From Citrus sinensis (lineage: Eukaryota; Streptophyta; Magnoliopsida; Sapindales; Rutaceae): a DNA stretch of 64,000 bases. The translations under genes and the position numbers were made by a program. The stretch spans positions 31,039,501-31,103,500 of the forward strand of contig NC_068557.1 in NCBI RefSeq assembly GCF_022201045.2, in the 5' to 3' direction. The notes beneath the pieces were generated by a model. The model was not told the DNA's origin. It did no database searches and saw only the letters and a list, made by a program, of their open reading frames with translations. Shown piece by piece: positions 1-12,406 of the stretch. The number at the start of each line of letters is the position of its first letter. Position 1 is the first letter of the stretch.

Positions 1-115
1 ACAGCAGAAGTGTTTTGTCAACTTAGGGTATACGAGTGATACACTTAAAAAGTGTTGTAGCACGTTTGATAGTTGATACGTGTGTCATTTAAGGGTATAT
101 GACTGATAATTTTCC
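1..115. mobile_element. Right-end fragment of a foldback MITE (same family as 18046-18462)
   Basis: The first 115 bases match the right half of the complete element at 18046-18462. Shared blocks are 'gtcaacttagggt', 'gatacactt..aagtgttgta', 'aagggtata' and the terminal 'gataattttcc', which ends at 115. The left half lies outside the window, so its target-site duplication cannot be checked. Seen directly by self-comparison; the Mutator-like assignment comes from the complete copy. Confidence 0.6.
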
Positions 116-120
116 TTAAT

Positions 121-345
121 ATAATTTTAAATTTTTAATTTAATTATGAATTAATTTTTACTTATTAATGTCGAATATAATTGTTTAATTTAAATTTATT
201 TTTAGATTTAGTATTTTCGTAAATAATAAATGATTAAGTAAATAAAATACTTTTTATATATCTAGGTAAAATAGTTAAAATGATGTTATGTGATATAAGT
301 AAAATATTGTAATATCATTTTATTTATTAAAAATTTTCATTGGTA
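121..345. repeat. AT-rich dispersed repeat, copy 1
   Basis: About 220 bp that recurs in direct orientation at about 2043-2265. Both copies share 'tttaattatgaattaattttt', 'tcgaatata.ttgtttaattt' and 'tttagatttagtatttt.gtaaataata', in the same order with scattered substitutions. No coding capacity. Probably part of an old transposon whose ends I could not define. Confidence 0.55.
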
Positions 346-582
346 AAAGATCAACCTGATTTGTAGTATATTCAGCCCAACAAGGGTATTAACTATTAAG
401 TGTGAGATTGATTTCTCATGCCGAAAAAAGATTGATCAATATGTTAGGCAATTAATTAATAACATCACCAAATCTATATTTAGGGAGAAAATTGAACACA
501 ATTGGGATACTAATTAGTGGTTTTTGTTAAGAACAGATTTGTTCGTCATTGATATTGATGGTGTCTATCCCTATAAATTGAG

Positions 583-605
583 CCCCCCCCCCCTCCCCCC
601 CCCCC
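583..605. repeat. Poly-C tract
   Basis: A run of cytosines interrupted by one T, about 80 bp upstream of the orphan signal-peptide exon. Length in a tract like this is prone to sequencing error. Confidence 0.9.
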
Positions 606-684
606 TATGTCCTAAACACCATTGCATAAAACACATTCACAATACATTAGTTCATATATAGCTGAATTTATCTTTCAAGACAAT

Positions 685-742
685 ATGGGGAAAGTCGTGC
701 TCGATTTAACTTTGTTGCTGGTCCTTATCGTCACTACTTCAT
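685..742 (+). CDS. Orphan first exon encoding a signal peptide (defensin-like/LCR type?)
   Basis: An ATG opens 19 codons reading MGKVVLDLTLLLVLIVTTS. This is a short polar start followed by a strongly hydrophobic stretch typical of a secretory signal peptide. The frame then meets a good splice donor (T|GTAAGATT). This layout (signal peptide in exon 1, intron, cysteine-rich exon 2) is characteristic of plant defensin-like/LCR genes. I searched the following kilobases for a cysteine-rich exon behind an acceptor and found none. It may therefore be a gene remnant, a gene with a distant second exon, or chance. The donor and signal peptide are seen; the family is a guess. Confidence 0.3.
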
Positions 743-3700
743 GTAAGATTCTCTCTATTCATATATCTTTCGTGATTTAGGGGCATGTAATACAACATTG
801 TATATTCATGATGCAAACATTATATATTTCAAAAGTGTACATTTACAGCAAGTGATAGCTCCTTATTTTATTAAAAGACCAAAATTAAAAGATAAGAAAA
901 ACATACACACAAATGATATAATTAAATGACTGTAATCTAGGTTTTAGTTTATCATTTATTTGATGCAATTTTTTTTTTAAAATTTGATACAATTCAACTG
1001 ATATACTTATAAAGTTAAGTAATTTTAGTTTTTAATACGATACAATTCAACTTATATATAGAAAGATATAATTAGGTAATTTTGATTATTTTAATACAAG
1101 TATACGATGCAATTCAACTGATCTATGGAGGGATATAATATGATGGCTCTATCTAATTATATATAATTGGAAGGAGAAAGAATGTTACCCTTTTTAAAAA
1201 AATTAAATATATATTTTTTTTTAACACTCGTGTATGGTGTATTCCTTGTCCAAGTTTGTTGTTAGAGCACAACAGCATAATTATAAAATTTTCTTTATAA
1301 TTCAAAAGCTCATCTGTTTAATTATTTTTAAAGTTTCGCCCCCACCTGGTCGGTTGCGCAAGACTCGAAACTTTTATTCATTATATCAAAAATACCATTT
1401 TTAAATTACAAATTTATCCTTTAATCTATTTTTTCTTCTTCTCTTCCTCAATTTTTCTCCAGCTACTCAGGCTCTCAAGCCTCTTTGTATCTCTCACTAA
1501 ACTCACTCAATTTCTCCATTTGATCAATGGTCATTATCCCCCATTTTCAAAATGATGTTTTTTTTTCCTTGCATTATTCTATATTGTACTATACGAAAAT
1601 ATTATTTTTATACGAACCTATATTTAACTGTAATTTTTAATTGCATTGCATAAAGGTAATTAATGCAAAGACTATCTTGTTTAGCTACAATTTCTAGCTG
1701 CATTTCGATGCATTTAAATTAATATTATTTAAACTTATTAACATTATAATGTTATATTATGAATTTTTGAAATTAATTGTCAAATAATTATTTTTTATAA
1801 ATTAATTTTATACTATAAAAATATTTTAATAAATACTATCATCAAATAATAAAATGTTATAATATTATGGGATAATATTACCTAATATTTTATTCTAATA
1901 TATTTCTTTATATATTAGTTATTATAATATAAATGATCGTATAATATAATTACTATAATTATTGTATTCTATTGTAATGCAATATAATATTAAATTTTTA
2001 TAAATAAAATTAAAATGTATGTATTATATTATAACACAACATAATATATTTTTAAATTTTAAATTTAATTATGAATTAATTTTTTTATTCATCTCGAATA
2101 TAGTTGTTTAATTTAAATTTATTTTTAGATTTAGTATTTTAGTAAATAATAGATGGTTAAGTGGTTAATGTACTTTTTACATATTTATAGTAAAATAATT
2201 AAAATGATTTTATGTAATAAAACTAAAATAATTTATCGTCATTTAGTTATTAAAAATATAGGTTTATTAATATTTTATATTTTATACTATTACTAAAATT
2301 AAAATTTATCTAAATATAAATATAAATTAATATTTAGTAAATTTAAATTCTTAAAATTATATCGAATAATAAAAGTAAAATGATTAAAATTTGAAAAATA
2401 AATAATATTTTAATGCAATATAATGTAAACACTACCTAGTACCTTCCCATGGGATTGTTTTTATACTCCTTTTGCCACATTTTTAATGCAGTGTAATGCA
2501 ATTAAAGATTGTAGCAAAAAATGACTTGGGCTCCTATGATTCGAATAGGCATTAATTTCTGGGCACCGCTATTGTCTACTTCATTCAAATGGATTTTGAG
2601 GTGAATCATATTATATTTTGACTTTTGAGTCCCTTTTTATCACAGAATAGTATTTTAGTGCAATATGATACAATGTAACGCAAGCTACCAAACACATCCC
2701 TAAAAGTATTTGCATTCAAGAAAAGTTGATCTTTCCACAATCAAATTAGCCGACTTTGTAAGCAAGGAATGAAGCCAAGATTTTATATCTCAAAAAGTTC
2801 AATATCTTCCCATTACATCATTTTACAGTAGCAACTGCTGTTTTATCACTTTATTATTTTGTGATTATGTTGTAGTATGTGTAAACTTTTATACTATCGT
2901 TCTAAGATGACTTTTAAACAAATCTTATAAGTTTTAGCTATTTATTTATACGTTGATTTTTTAAAGGTCATTTGATTGAATTAAATGCTTTGATCTTTAT
3001 TTTATAGGGTATGCATTAGGAAAATACTAAAAAAATTAAATGTATGCAATTGAAAATTTTAGAATTTGTTAGTTTTACATAAGAGTTCTATGAAGAATTA
3101 TGATATTCATTTACATTCATACCAAAAATATTGAAGTAAAAATTTAAAATTTCTATATATAATATTTTTCTAAATACTAATAAATATTATTTTCCAAACA
3201 TATAATTTAAATTAATCATTAAAAAATTCATACAGTACAGTGCAATACAATATGCAATAAACATAGTATACTTAAAAGTTAATATAATATAATGTATAAT
3301 TAAATACTGTACAACATTAATATAATATAGTGTTAATACAATACAACATAATATAATAAATATGTATTAAATAATGTAATATAATATAAAATGACAAAGG
3401 AAATAAATAAATGACAAATGAAGAAGTGTTTTGGGCAAACGGCACGGCAACGGATAAGTGTTTGTCCCAAGGCAGACACAGACACCTGAGCCGAGCTCAC
3501 GACATGGGTGAATGCTTCAAGGCCCTTTTTGCGTAAACATCATGCCCAGCAATTTATTTTAGACCACTTTCTGCCGACACTAATTGAATACACATGTAAC
3601 TTTTTCGCCAATTCAATTCAGACCATGTGACTTTTTTGCATTTCAGTTTCAAACTTTCAATTTTCTACATCGTGTAGGCAAATTGAAATTCGTTTCCGTG

Positions 3701-6098
3701 CACCTACAATTAATTGCACGTTTAATTTTGTTCATCAAGTCAACAATGCTGACCTTTGTCTTTCTGTTGTTAAATTTAGATGGTACATGCATGGAAGCTA
3801 ATCTTTCTTGGCACTTGCTTTTATGCATGGATATATATTAATAATTCTAATGCATCCGCGCATATTGTACATTCGTGTCCGGCATGGAAATAACATGATG
3901 AAATATCGTATACCAGAAAAATATATAATACAATGTCAAATGTGCGCTCAACAACCCCATAAATTTTATATTTTTGTATTTGCCCAATCTGTTACAGAAA
4001 TTAATACCAAAGCTCTGGTTGATTAAAAACTGATAATTATTATTAAGATCCACATGATTATTTACAATTATAAATTATTTACAACCATATTATTAATGCA
4101 TTATAACTGCCTATGAACCTTTAGAACAAACATATGAGCCCCAACACCATTATCACACGGATTAATTATTTCAAATTCAGAGATTAAAAAAGGAAAATTA
4201 AGTGAACTCAAGAGGGTGTTCTACATAATTAATTAATTAACCAACAAAAATGTTGCTTGATCAACCTCTCTAATAGAATATAGACCTACCACAAAGGGGA
4301 GATGAGTGCATTATCATTAGGACCCCCTTTTGCATGGGTATATAGCAAGCATTATTTGGAAGTTCTTTGATTATCAAACTTTCACATCTTTCTTTCTTGA
4401 ATTTTCGTAAAATAAGAAACTAGTGAATGGGAAGTGAATGTCGAACCTCATCCGACTCCATGTAATTAGGATGCCATTTACTGTTTATAACTTCCTACAA
4501 TACGATTTTTTAGCTCTTATATATTAACCAGAATATACGTGGCGAGTTGTCTATTGTACCACCTAAAAAAATGATCTGAAATAATTTACTAGAAGATAGT
4601 AATCATATATAATGACTTGCAATTAACTTAGTTACTTAAAATGAAAAAAAATGAAAGAAATATCATTGACAAAATCAATCTTGGAAATATAATTAATTTT
4701 CAGATAGCTATAGCTGTACTTGATGATCAAGGTACGTAGAAACAATTGATCATTTCAAAGCAGGCATTTAATTATATTCAAATCTTAGTTAAAATCGTAC
4801 TAGAGTGACACTGAAGTTGTTGACAAACTATTTGTGTTCTACCGAAAACAGCCAAACAGATCTCACTAGAGAAGTAAAATTAATATACAAACGTTAATTA
4901 ATTTATGCTTTGACGGAAAAGAGTAGAAAGAAAAGTTGTAAAAAGGAAAAATAAATTAAAAAAAAAAACGTTAATTAATCAATGAGCTACATATACATAG
5001 ATGGATCGAATTATTAACTTTTTTGTTTCATGCTAGCTGTTTGTAATACAATATATTTAGTGATAAAGCGGCAGAATATGGACGATTGCATTCTAACAAC
5101 CAACATTGAGGGAGGGGCTCAAAAATAATGTTTCACTTTTGGCCTAGCTTTCTGTTTCAACCATGTTTTTTAAGATAAAGTTCAATAATATCAAACAAAT
5201 TAATCACATCGCCATTTCTTGTTTGCAATTTTATATTACAAGTAATGCACGATGAAGTGGGTATTTTTTTTTTCTTTTATAAGGACTTTGAAAGTTATTA
5301 ATTTTGATTGGAAAATTTAGAAAAATTGAAGATGACGGGCCGTGTAATCAGTAATCTGTAGGTTCTCGAAATACCTTGACTATAAGAAAAATATTGTGTG
5401 AACAGTTTTGTGCGCATATAGTCTAGCAATCAAATTGACACAATATGTTACCCTCCATGGAAATTATTCATTAAAATAATTCAATATAGTAAGTAGTAAT
5501 TTTTTGAAAGTAACCATGAGATTGTTAGGAGGCAACTCTCGAATCCGGAATCACAGGGTAGTCCCCAACCCCAAAACAAAGATATATAGTATCGAATAAT
5601 TGAATTAAAAGAGGGGCAAGTGGAGCTTCTATATTTGCACTCGAAAATCAACCAAGAAATCAATCAATTTCCCGCCAGCAGCCAAACACAAAGGCAGCGT
5701 AGATGAATGAAATCTCGAACTCGCTCGAAGAGAGTGGACAGATTAATAAAATGAAACCTAAGAGCTAGCGGCAATTTTGGGGGAAGGCGACACTGAAAAC
5801 AAGACCACGTTGCGCCACACCGATTTGTGTGAGTAAGGCCATTAAAGACATGATTTACGTGTATGGAATTAATCAAAGTAGAAAGAAAAGGGCAAAAAAA
5901 ATAAAACCCCATCTTTTTTTACCAAATTTATATATGAAACAAAGTGTGGGACCAGACTGATCTTATTATTTAGCTTTACGGCTTGGACTTTTTCTCGTCA
6001 ATCACATGCAGCTTATAATAATAACCGTCTTCATCGGCCAACGTGGCTATAGCTCATGACTATTAGGTAAAAGCTAGGTGTTCCCATCTGACGGTGAC
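743..6098. other. AT-rich intergenic region without a recognisable gene
   Basis: Over 5 kb of AT-rich DNA. It holds the second copy of the dispersed repeat (2043-2265) and a transposon-like stretch of GCAATATAAT-type words around 1640-2700 and 3230-3420. Short open frames exist (3584-3841, 3808-4026, 5481-5912) but have no family motif, no supporting splice sites and antisense alternatives of equal length, so I do not call them genes. Confidence 0.6.
2043..2265. repeat. AT-rich dispersed repeat, copy 2
   Basis: Direct-orientation partner of 121-345, with similar order and spacing of shared words. Seen by eye; percent identity was not computed. Confidence 0.55.
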
Positions 6099-6153
6099 AA
6101 AGCATTTTCTATGGGTTAGAAACTCAAACTATTGCCAAATCATACGTCGATGA

Positions 6154-6572
6154 TTGACCTCCATGCGCCGGTGCTTTCTCTGTGATTGATGATCTCTTTG
6201 ACGAATTGGCCGGTGACAAAAATCAGAAACGTAGGTTATTACACAACTTTACCTCATTTTCAAATCTTAAAATGGAGCCTAACTTTACTGTGACTGGTAA
6301 CGAAAAGGTTCACATCAGAATCAGATTTAATTTCTCTGGTGAGCAGAGACATGGAATTTATCAACGAATGGGATGTTTGACTGTGCATGAACAGACGAAG
6401 TTACTGAGAACTAACTACATATACATCAGTGGCCGGCGGCCTATCTTGTAGCCTCACCTAACTTGACTGCCACGCGGCATTCGCATACTAATTTTTAGTA
6501 CACCCACTAAATACCATATGAGAAAACGCACCAACATATAATTAAGACCACATTAAGCTTACGATCTTGACT
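6154..6572 (+). promoter_or_regulatory. W-box cluster upstream of the PIP/IDA-like peptide gene
   Basis: Four WRKY-type W-box cores (TTGACC/T) occur on the + strand at 6154-6159, 6377-6382, 6463-6468 and 6567-6572, within 420 bp and ending about 130 bp before the TATA box. Genes for PIP-family peptides are typically induced by elicitors, which fits. Presence of the hexamers is direct; function is inferred. Confidence 0.45.
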
Positions 6573-6698
6573 TACCGTCCCTAATTTTTCTTGCTTGGAC
6601 TCCACGCACGCTAGCCCTTTCTCAATAGCCGTCACGCGGTGACTGTATCTGTATGAAGTGGTGGGTGATGACTTTCTCACATCTCAGTCTGACTTGCC

Positions 6699-6706
6699 TA
6701 TAAATA
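6699..6706 (+). promoter_or_regulatory. TATA box of the PIP/IDA-like peptide gene
   Basis: TATAAATA lies 142 bp upstream of the chosen ATG at 6841. Transcription would start near 6730. This argues that the in-frame upstream extension to 6658 is not translated, because the TATA box sits inside that extension. Confidence 0.65.
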
Positions 6707-6840
6707 GTAAACCCAAACCATCTTCCGAAAAACACTCCATCAACCTCTGTCTTCACAACTTATTTCCACCCTCAAAAGCTAATATATTTTCTCTCTTTGT
6801 TTCTCCTTGTTTACAATACATTCAAATACACCATATATTC

Positions 6841-7137
6841 ATGGATCGTTTTGGTGCTTTTGCAATCATTTTCTTTGTCGTGTTTGCTTCGTCTGTGCCA
6901 TCTTTAGAAGCAAGAAAGCTCTTAAACACAGAGAAGATCGACAGCAGCAGCAAGAAAGTTTCATCTTTGTTTGCGAATTTGGTTCTGAGTGCTCTTCCAA
7001 AGGGAAGAGTTCCGGCTTCGTCTCCAAGCAGGAAGACTCATGGTGCCACGCTTGATCATGAAAAGCTCTTTGCCCGGCATCTCGCGGGCATTGATCGGAT
7101 TCTGCAGTCAGTTCCAAGCCCCGGAATCGGCCATTAG
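6841..7137 (+). CDS. Secreted peptide precursor of the PIP/IDA-like superfamily
   Basis: Single-exon gene encoding 98 residues. Residues 1-24 form a signal peptide (hydrophobic FAIIFFVVFASSV, small residues before a likely cleavage after Ala24), followed by RKLL. A variable linker leads to two conserved-looking blocks. Residues 52-67, LPKGRVPASSPSRKTH, resemble the IDA/IDL core (PKG..P.S.PS..H/N). The extreme C-terminus, SVPSPGIGH (90-98), resembles the PIP/PIPL signature S-x-PS-x-G-x-GH. In these families the C-terminal peptide is released in the apoplast and perceived by HAESA/RLK7-type LRR receptor kinases in abscission, root or immune signalling. The start at 6841 is chosen because it opens the signal peptide and lies downstream of the TATA box. 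Canonical PIPs have Gly after the first Ser (SGPS); here it is Val. Family placement is fairly secure, function inferred. Confidence 0.78.
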   Translation: MDRFGAFAIIFFVVFASSVPSLEARKLLNTEKIDSSSKKVSSLFANLVLSALPKGRVPASSPSRKTHGATLDHEKLFARHLAGIDRILQSVPSPGIGH

Positions 7138-9646
7138 TCTTTCCATATTATAGACACATGTAGTCTATATATTTTATTTATTGATTTTTTTTTTACTTCT
7201 TTAATTCTTTTAATGGGCGGTCAGTTAGATATTATCGTATTACGTTGTACACATAACGGAAGTGTATAGAGAGGCACAGGGTACGGTTTTCTTTCTTTAT
7301 TTCCTCTTTAATTAATTTCACAGGATAATTAAATTTTGTTCTATGCATCCCTTTTATATCATTGATGAGAAGTTTCTTTCTATGGCTTATTATTGACAGT
7401 TGCACTCAGTGTATTAACGATCCTTAATTCCTCCTTTACTAGAAATTGCATCAATTCATATTACAAATTAAAATCATGAAATCAATAATTAAGCTGGCCT
7501 TGCACGTCAATTAATCTTCATGGACATGTCCTTGATTTGAGACATAAGCTAGCGTTTCATTTCATCTTTGATCTTTTTGATGATCTTCCTCCCCATTTTG
7601 GTAAACGTTGAATATAAGGTGCATGCACCGAAGAAAATCAACCCGTATTTGAAAAGGCAAATTAATATGGTCCTATTAAGGTCCCCATGTCATGTAAAAT
7701 AAAGTATGCCACTGGGCTCTGATTTGGTTAAAAAAAAAAAAAAGTTGAAAACGCGTTTACAGATAAATCTATTAGAAGCTAATTGTCGGTTCCTTTGCAA
7801 AAAGATGGCAAAGCCAATATATGCATGTCCATGGCCATAGCTCTGAGACCCAACACCTGATTTCTTGCTTCAATGTACAATATGCTGAACTGGGGCTGGC
7901 TTGCTAGAGCAAAACCAAAAATAAATATTAAAAAAAATCAGAGAAAGTACAGTATTTATTTAATTTAATTTAATTTAATTAATTTATATGCAGTTTACAA
8001 TGTGTTTGGCATTTTACTTAGATTTGTTGTCCTTTTCCTTTGAAGACATTCGTAAAATAGAAATGATACATTAAAATATTTAAACAATAGCGTCCTTGTC
8101 TTGCGCAATATATAATAGGTAACATAATTAACACAATAGAATAAGATGACAAAGATGTCACCAATTCTGTCTCTGTGATTAACAGAAAATTTAAATGAGC
8201 AACTACTTTAAATTATAATTATTGGCCCATCAGAAACTACCTGATCAATCATATATTAACTTATTAATTATCAACTTAATTAGAAGGAGAAATTAATTAA
8301 TCAAAATCATTCAGATATTATTGTTATCTTTACAAGTAGAATTAATGAAACTGCATGTGAAAGCTAAATTTTGTCTTCGTTTCTCCAAGCCAGCAAAATT
8401 GACTGGATTAAAAGCTTGAATTGTCAGCTGCTTCTTTGTAATAATTTCGAGGCATGTGCACATGGTTTCCAATTCCAACATTTTATGATCAAATTGCTTA
8501 CGACTTGTGTCACCAAATCTCTTCTCTCTGTGGAATAAATAGGCTCATTAATGACTATTTTGGCCCTCCCACTCCATACATCAATCATCACGACCAGGAA
8601 ACGCTTTGTTCTCGTATTCTACTTTCTGATGATATATAGAATCTACAAAATAAGAAACATACCAATTACTTATCACTCAATTAATGAACGTTTAAATTAA
8701 GCTTTTCTTGCAGCCCAAAAAACTAATGTAGCTATGTTGAGACATCATTGAAATTCAATTTTAATGTGCATTTTTAATAACAATTTCTTTTTTGGCAATA
8801 TTCATCGCGACCTATATATATTTATGCACGCACACACACGCATATAAACAGAAGGAACTGTCTCACTCCGCTCGTCGCATTAGGTCTTAATCTCATCATC
8901 ATGACAACACATATGACAAGCTTTGTCCATTGTGTGTTAATTATATGACGCCGCCTTGGTTTAAATTTTTTTTTTTTTTAATAAATAAGAAAAGAAGATT
9001 TGGCTAATGACAGGACTAATCACGTTTAAATACGTACAGAACGCCTTTAGTTTATTTTAAGGTAACAAGCAAAGCATCAAAAGAGAGATGTGCATGAAAT
9101 TGAAACATATATATTGACGAAAACGATGAGAATTGCTACCGCAAAATTGCTCTCTCTAAGCAAAACACAGGGGCTGCACAAACCGCCGATCGCTTGAGAC
9201 AATTTACAAACACATGAAACCAAAACGTGTTGCGTCTGTTTGTGGTTCAGTTGCCGGACTCGACTAGCTTACAGAATCTGTAAGGTACAGACTGCAGCAT
9301 CAGCCGTTGGATGTGGTTGGATGTGGAGTGAGAAACTAAACAATAGAAAATCCGATGGTGGGATAACGGGAGATGTTTGTTACAGAATCTGTACCATAGA
9401 CAGGTCCTCAGTTGCCCATCAACTCTCCGAATCTTCTTATCCTCGACAACAAACAATTGCATTACAGTCGATTTTTGACTTTGTAATATAATGTACCTCT
9501 TTTTATTAATTAATAATTACAATAAATTAAAATTCCAAAATTTCCTATTCGACAGAAAATACCATAGTATATGATTGTGCTGCATTGAAATTCTAAGTCT
9601 AATTATTTAAAAACGTCAAAGGTTACAGTCGGTTTCTGACTCCAGT
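7138..9646. other. Intergenic region, no gene recognised
   Basis: The 3' flank of the peptide gene followed by AT-rich DNA. Open frames at 8454-8639 and 9240-9491 overlap opposite-strand frames and carry no recognisable motif or splice context. Confidence 0.6.
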
Positions 9647-9656
9647 TGTAAACAAA

Positions 9657-10184
9657 GGGTAAAAGCCCATTTAGTTCTTAAGATTAGTGTCTATTTAGTC
9701 CATATATTTTTAAAAATGCCTCGAAACATCACTGTCATTAAAAAATTGATACCCCTACCGTTACTTTTTATTTCTTTTGGCTTATTTTTACAATATTACT
9801 TTTTTATAATAATTTTTTGTTTGGACATTAATAAAAAAAATAATTAATTTACCAATTTAACCCTATAAAATAAAAAATTATATATTTTTTTTGCAAGCAC
9901 CATTTGCACACTTGGTAGTTTGCATACAATTTTTGACAATTAAAAATTATTTTTTTTTTATTTTTAGAGTTAAATTGGTAATTTAATTATTTTCTTTTTA
10001 TTAATATCCAAATAAAAAAATTATTATAAAAGGATAATATTGCAAAAGTAAACCAAAAGAAATAAAAAGTAACAGTAGGGGTATCAACACTTTAACGACA
10101 TGAATGTTTCGAGGTATTTTTAAAAATATAGGGATTAAATTGATACTAATATTAAAATATAGGGAAAAAAATGGTTTTTTACCC
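9657..10184. mobile_element. 528-bp Mutator-like foldback MITE with 10-bp TSD
   Basis: The element begins GGGTAAAA and ends TTTTACCC and is almost wholly one long imperfect inverted repeat. Arm words on the left such as 'atgcctcgaaacat', 'gatacccctaccgttac' and 'ttaccaatttaac' recur reverse-complemented on the right. It is flanked by identical 10-bp direct repeats TGTAAACAAA at 9647-9656 and 10185-10194. TSDs of 9-11 bp with long terminal inverted repeats are diagnostic of the Mutator superfamily. No transposase is encoded. Confidence 0.82.
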
Positions 10185-10194
10185 TGTAAACAAA

Positions 10195-12230
10195 TAATCG
10201 AGTGAGACGATGGATGGCCAAAAATTATAGTGTCAATCCTTATAAATTAATTGTTATGTTAATATACATAATGTTATGCAAAGCAAGATTGGGATTTGGG
10301 CGAAACAGGTGGTTAAGTTATACATAACAACAAAAAACTGATGAAAATTAAAGATTTTGTTTCTTTTGTGCCTAAATCTAAAAGCAACATGGTGAAATAC
10401 TCACCAGACACAGACAAGGCCGCCATGGAGGTCGCCTGCCGGACCAAGATTAATTGGCTCGACTCCAAGCCTGAAACATGAGGTTTGGAATTGGTGGACC
10501 ACACGAGTGTCATGCTCATTCCTCAATCCCTCACACGTGTTTTCATTCGCTTTAGGAAATATTTTCATGAGACGTAGTGTATAAGTTTAATTAGCATTTA
10601 TCACACAATCATAGTACACACTCCACGGAATCTTAACTTAGACCGTGGTCTTCACCACTTTGTTCAACAAGCAGTAAATTTAGATTGAAAGATCCCATGT
10701 CAACATGATAATGTGTTGGACATTAGATTAATTTCCATGACATTATTGTATATTAGCATTTAGGATTCCATCTTTACCTAAACTCATATATAATAGTACA
10801 TGTAAATACAAAATAGATATTGATTAACTTTCACCGCATGGTTTGATAGTAAAATATATGTTAAAATTTTGGGAGGTTAATCCAAAAAGAAAAGAGAAAT
10901 TAGAATCTTATCTTAATCGGAGCTCATATATGATATTGTATATAAATACAAAACACGTCTAATTAGTTTTCACGATAAGGTTGAAAAATAATTGTATATT
11001 AACAATAATGATTATGTCCTAATCATAAATCTACTGAGCTTTCAAGTATCTTGACATCTTGTGCCGTGTGTGTTGATAAAATAATACAGCTAACATTTTA
11101 TTATTTTTATTTTTTTTACAATAGTCATCATTCATGATTATACATTTTCCCCATAGAAATTTTGGTCCATATATTAATTGACAATGATTTAATAAAGTTT
11201 AATACTTATTCTATTGATGATTCGAGAAAGAATTAGTGAAAGGTGACAGAAAACATTTTACACTTTTAGCTCTAGTGCTACGCTATCCATCTTGTATTTA
11301 ACAAATACCATATATGTAATTGTACAAGGAACATTTATGAAATGGACAGCAAAAAGAAAAAGGAAATATAAGCACATATCAAATCATAAGGATATAAAAT
11401 TATATTCTACATTGTCTTCCATTTGGTATATACCCATACGGCGTTACAAAAATAATACATCTATCTAATGCTTTTTTATAAATATGGGTAATATGTGAAA
11501 CTCAATAAATTTAACTTTCAATTTGCAGAATTCATTCGCAGGTCTTTTGAGAATTCACAAACACAAACGTTATAAATTTGACTGCCCAAGAAGTTTTAGA
11601 AAAGCTAGTTAGTATATCAATAACATCTTTAGTTTTGATTTCTTTTTCCAAAGCTTTATTTATTTTCTGGTATTCATAGAGAATATAGAGTCTATATATA
11701 CAAGTAGACAGTATAAACTAGACCAGTTGGAGCAGAGTAGTAGCCAATGAATTATTATAGGGAAAGTATTAATTTAGAATACCGGTATAATTTAGAAACT
11801 AATATAATTAATAATTAAATTAACCCTTGTAATAGTGGGTTTTAGTATAATTTTATTACTTTGATGCTTGCATATTTGTCAAGATTACTAATGGATTTGT
11901 TTGCTCTATAATAATGAATCGTGTACATGTCCTTCCAACTCAAACAATTGCTGATTCTAAGATGAATTTTAGATGTTGGAAATTTCCATAAATGCCCATA
12001 TTGGTAACTAATAATGCTGTACTTACAAAATTAATATATATATTTATGTGGTTATTATATCGATTACGATGGTGAAATAATAAAGAAGTGGCATTTAACA
12101 CATAATAATTTAATAATGCTACATCATATATGACGTCAATTGGAAATAATTAATTTTTATTATTTTAATCTTGTATGATGGTGATAAGATAAGGGGCTTA
12201 TAGAATATTGTTCACAGAGTATATTAATTA
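10195..12230. other. Intergenic region, no gene recognised
   Basis: AT-rich DNA. Only short frames are present (for example 10313-10519 on the minus strand), without recognisable motifs. I see no promoter or RNA gene here. Confidence 0.6.
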
Positions 12231-12406
12231 CAGTAGTGCTACATATCCCAAATTTTTTATCCCAAAAAGTTATCCCAAATGATGTGTCATTAATTGAGTG
12301 GTTGATAATTTTTTACAAGATCCAAGTGAATTAATTATATTATCTCATCAATCAATTGATGACACATCATTTGAGATAAAAAATTTAGGATGTGTAACAT
12401 TACTCT
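12231..12406. mobile_element. Small foldback MITE (about 176 bp)
   Basis: Imperfect palindrome. The left arm has AGTAGTGCTACATATCCCAA, then 'aattttttatcccaaa' and 'aaatgatgtgtcat'. The right arm repeats these reverse-complemented (ATGACACATCATTTGAGAT..., AAATTTAGGATGTGTAACATTACTCT). No coding capacity. The TSD is not clear, so the superfamily is left open. Confidence 0.6.

Noticed and set aside
3584..4053. Overlapping frames on both strands
   Set aside because: Similar-length frames on opposite strands in AT-rich DNA, typical of chance.
6658..6840. In-frame upstream extension of the PIP/IDA-like peptide gene
   Set aside because: It lacks a signal peptide at its start and contains the TATA box; the ATG at 6841 opens a normal signal peptide.
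6866..7117. Antisense and shifted frames over the peptide gene
   Set aside because: Shadows of the true frame, without motifs.
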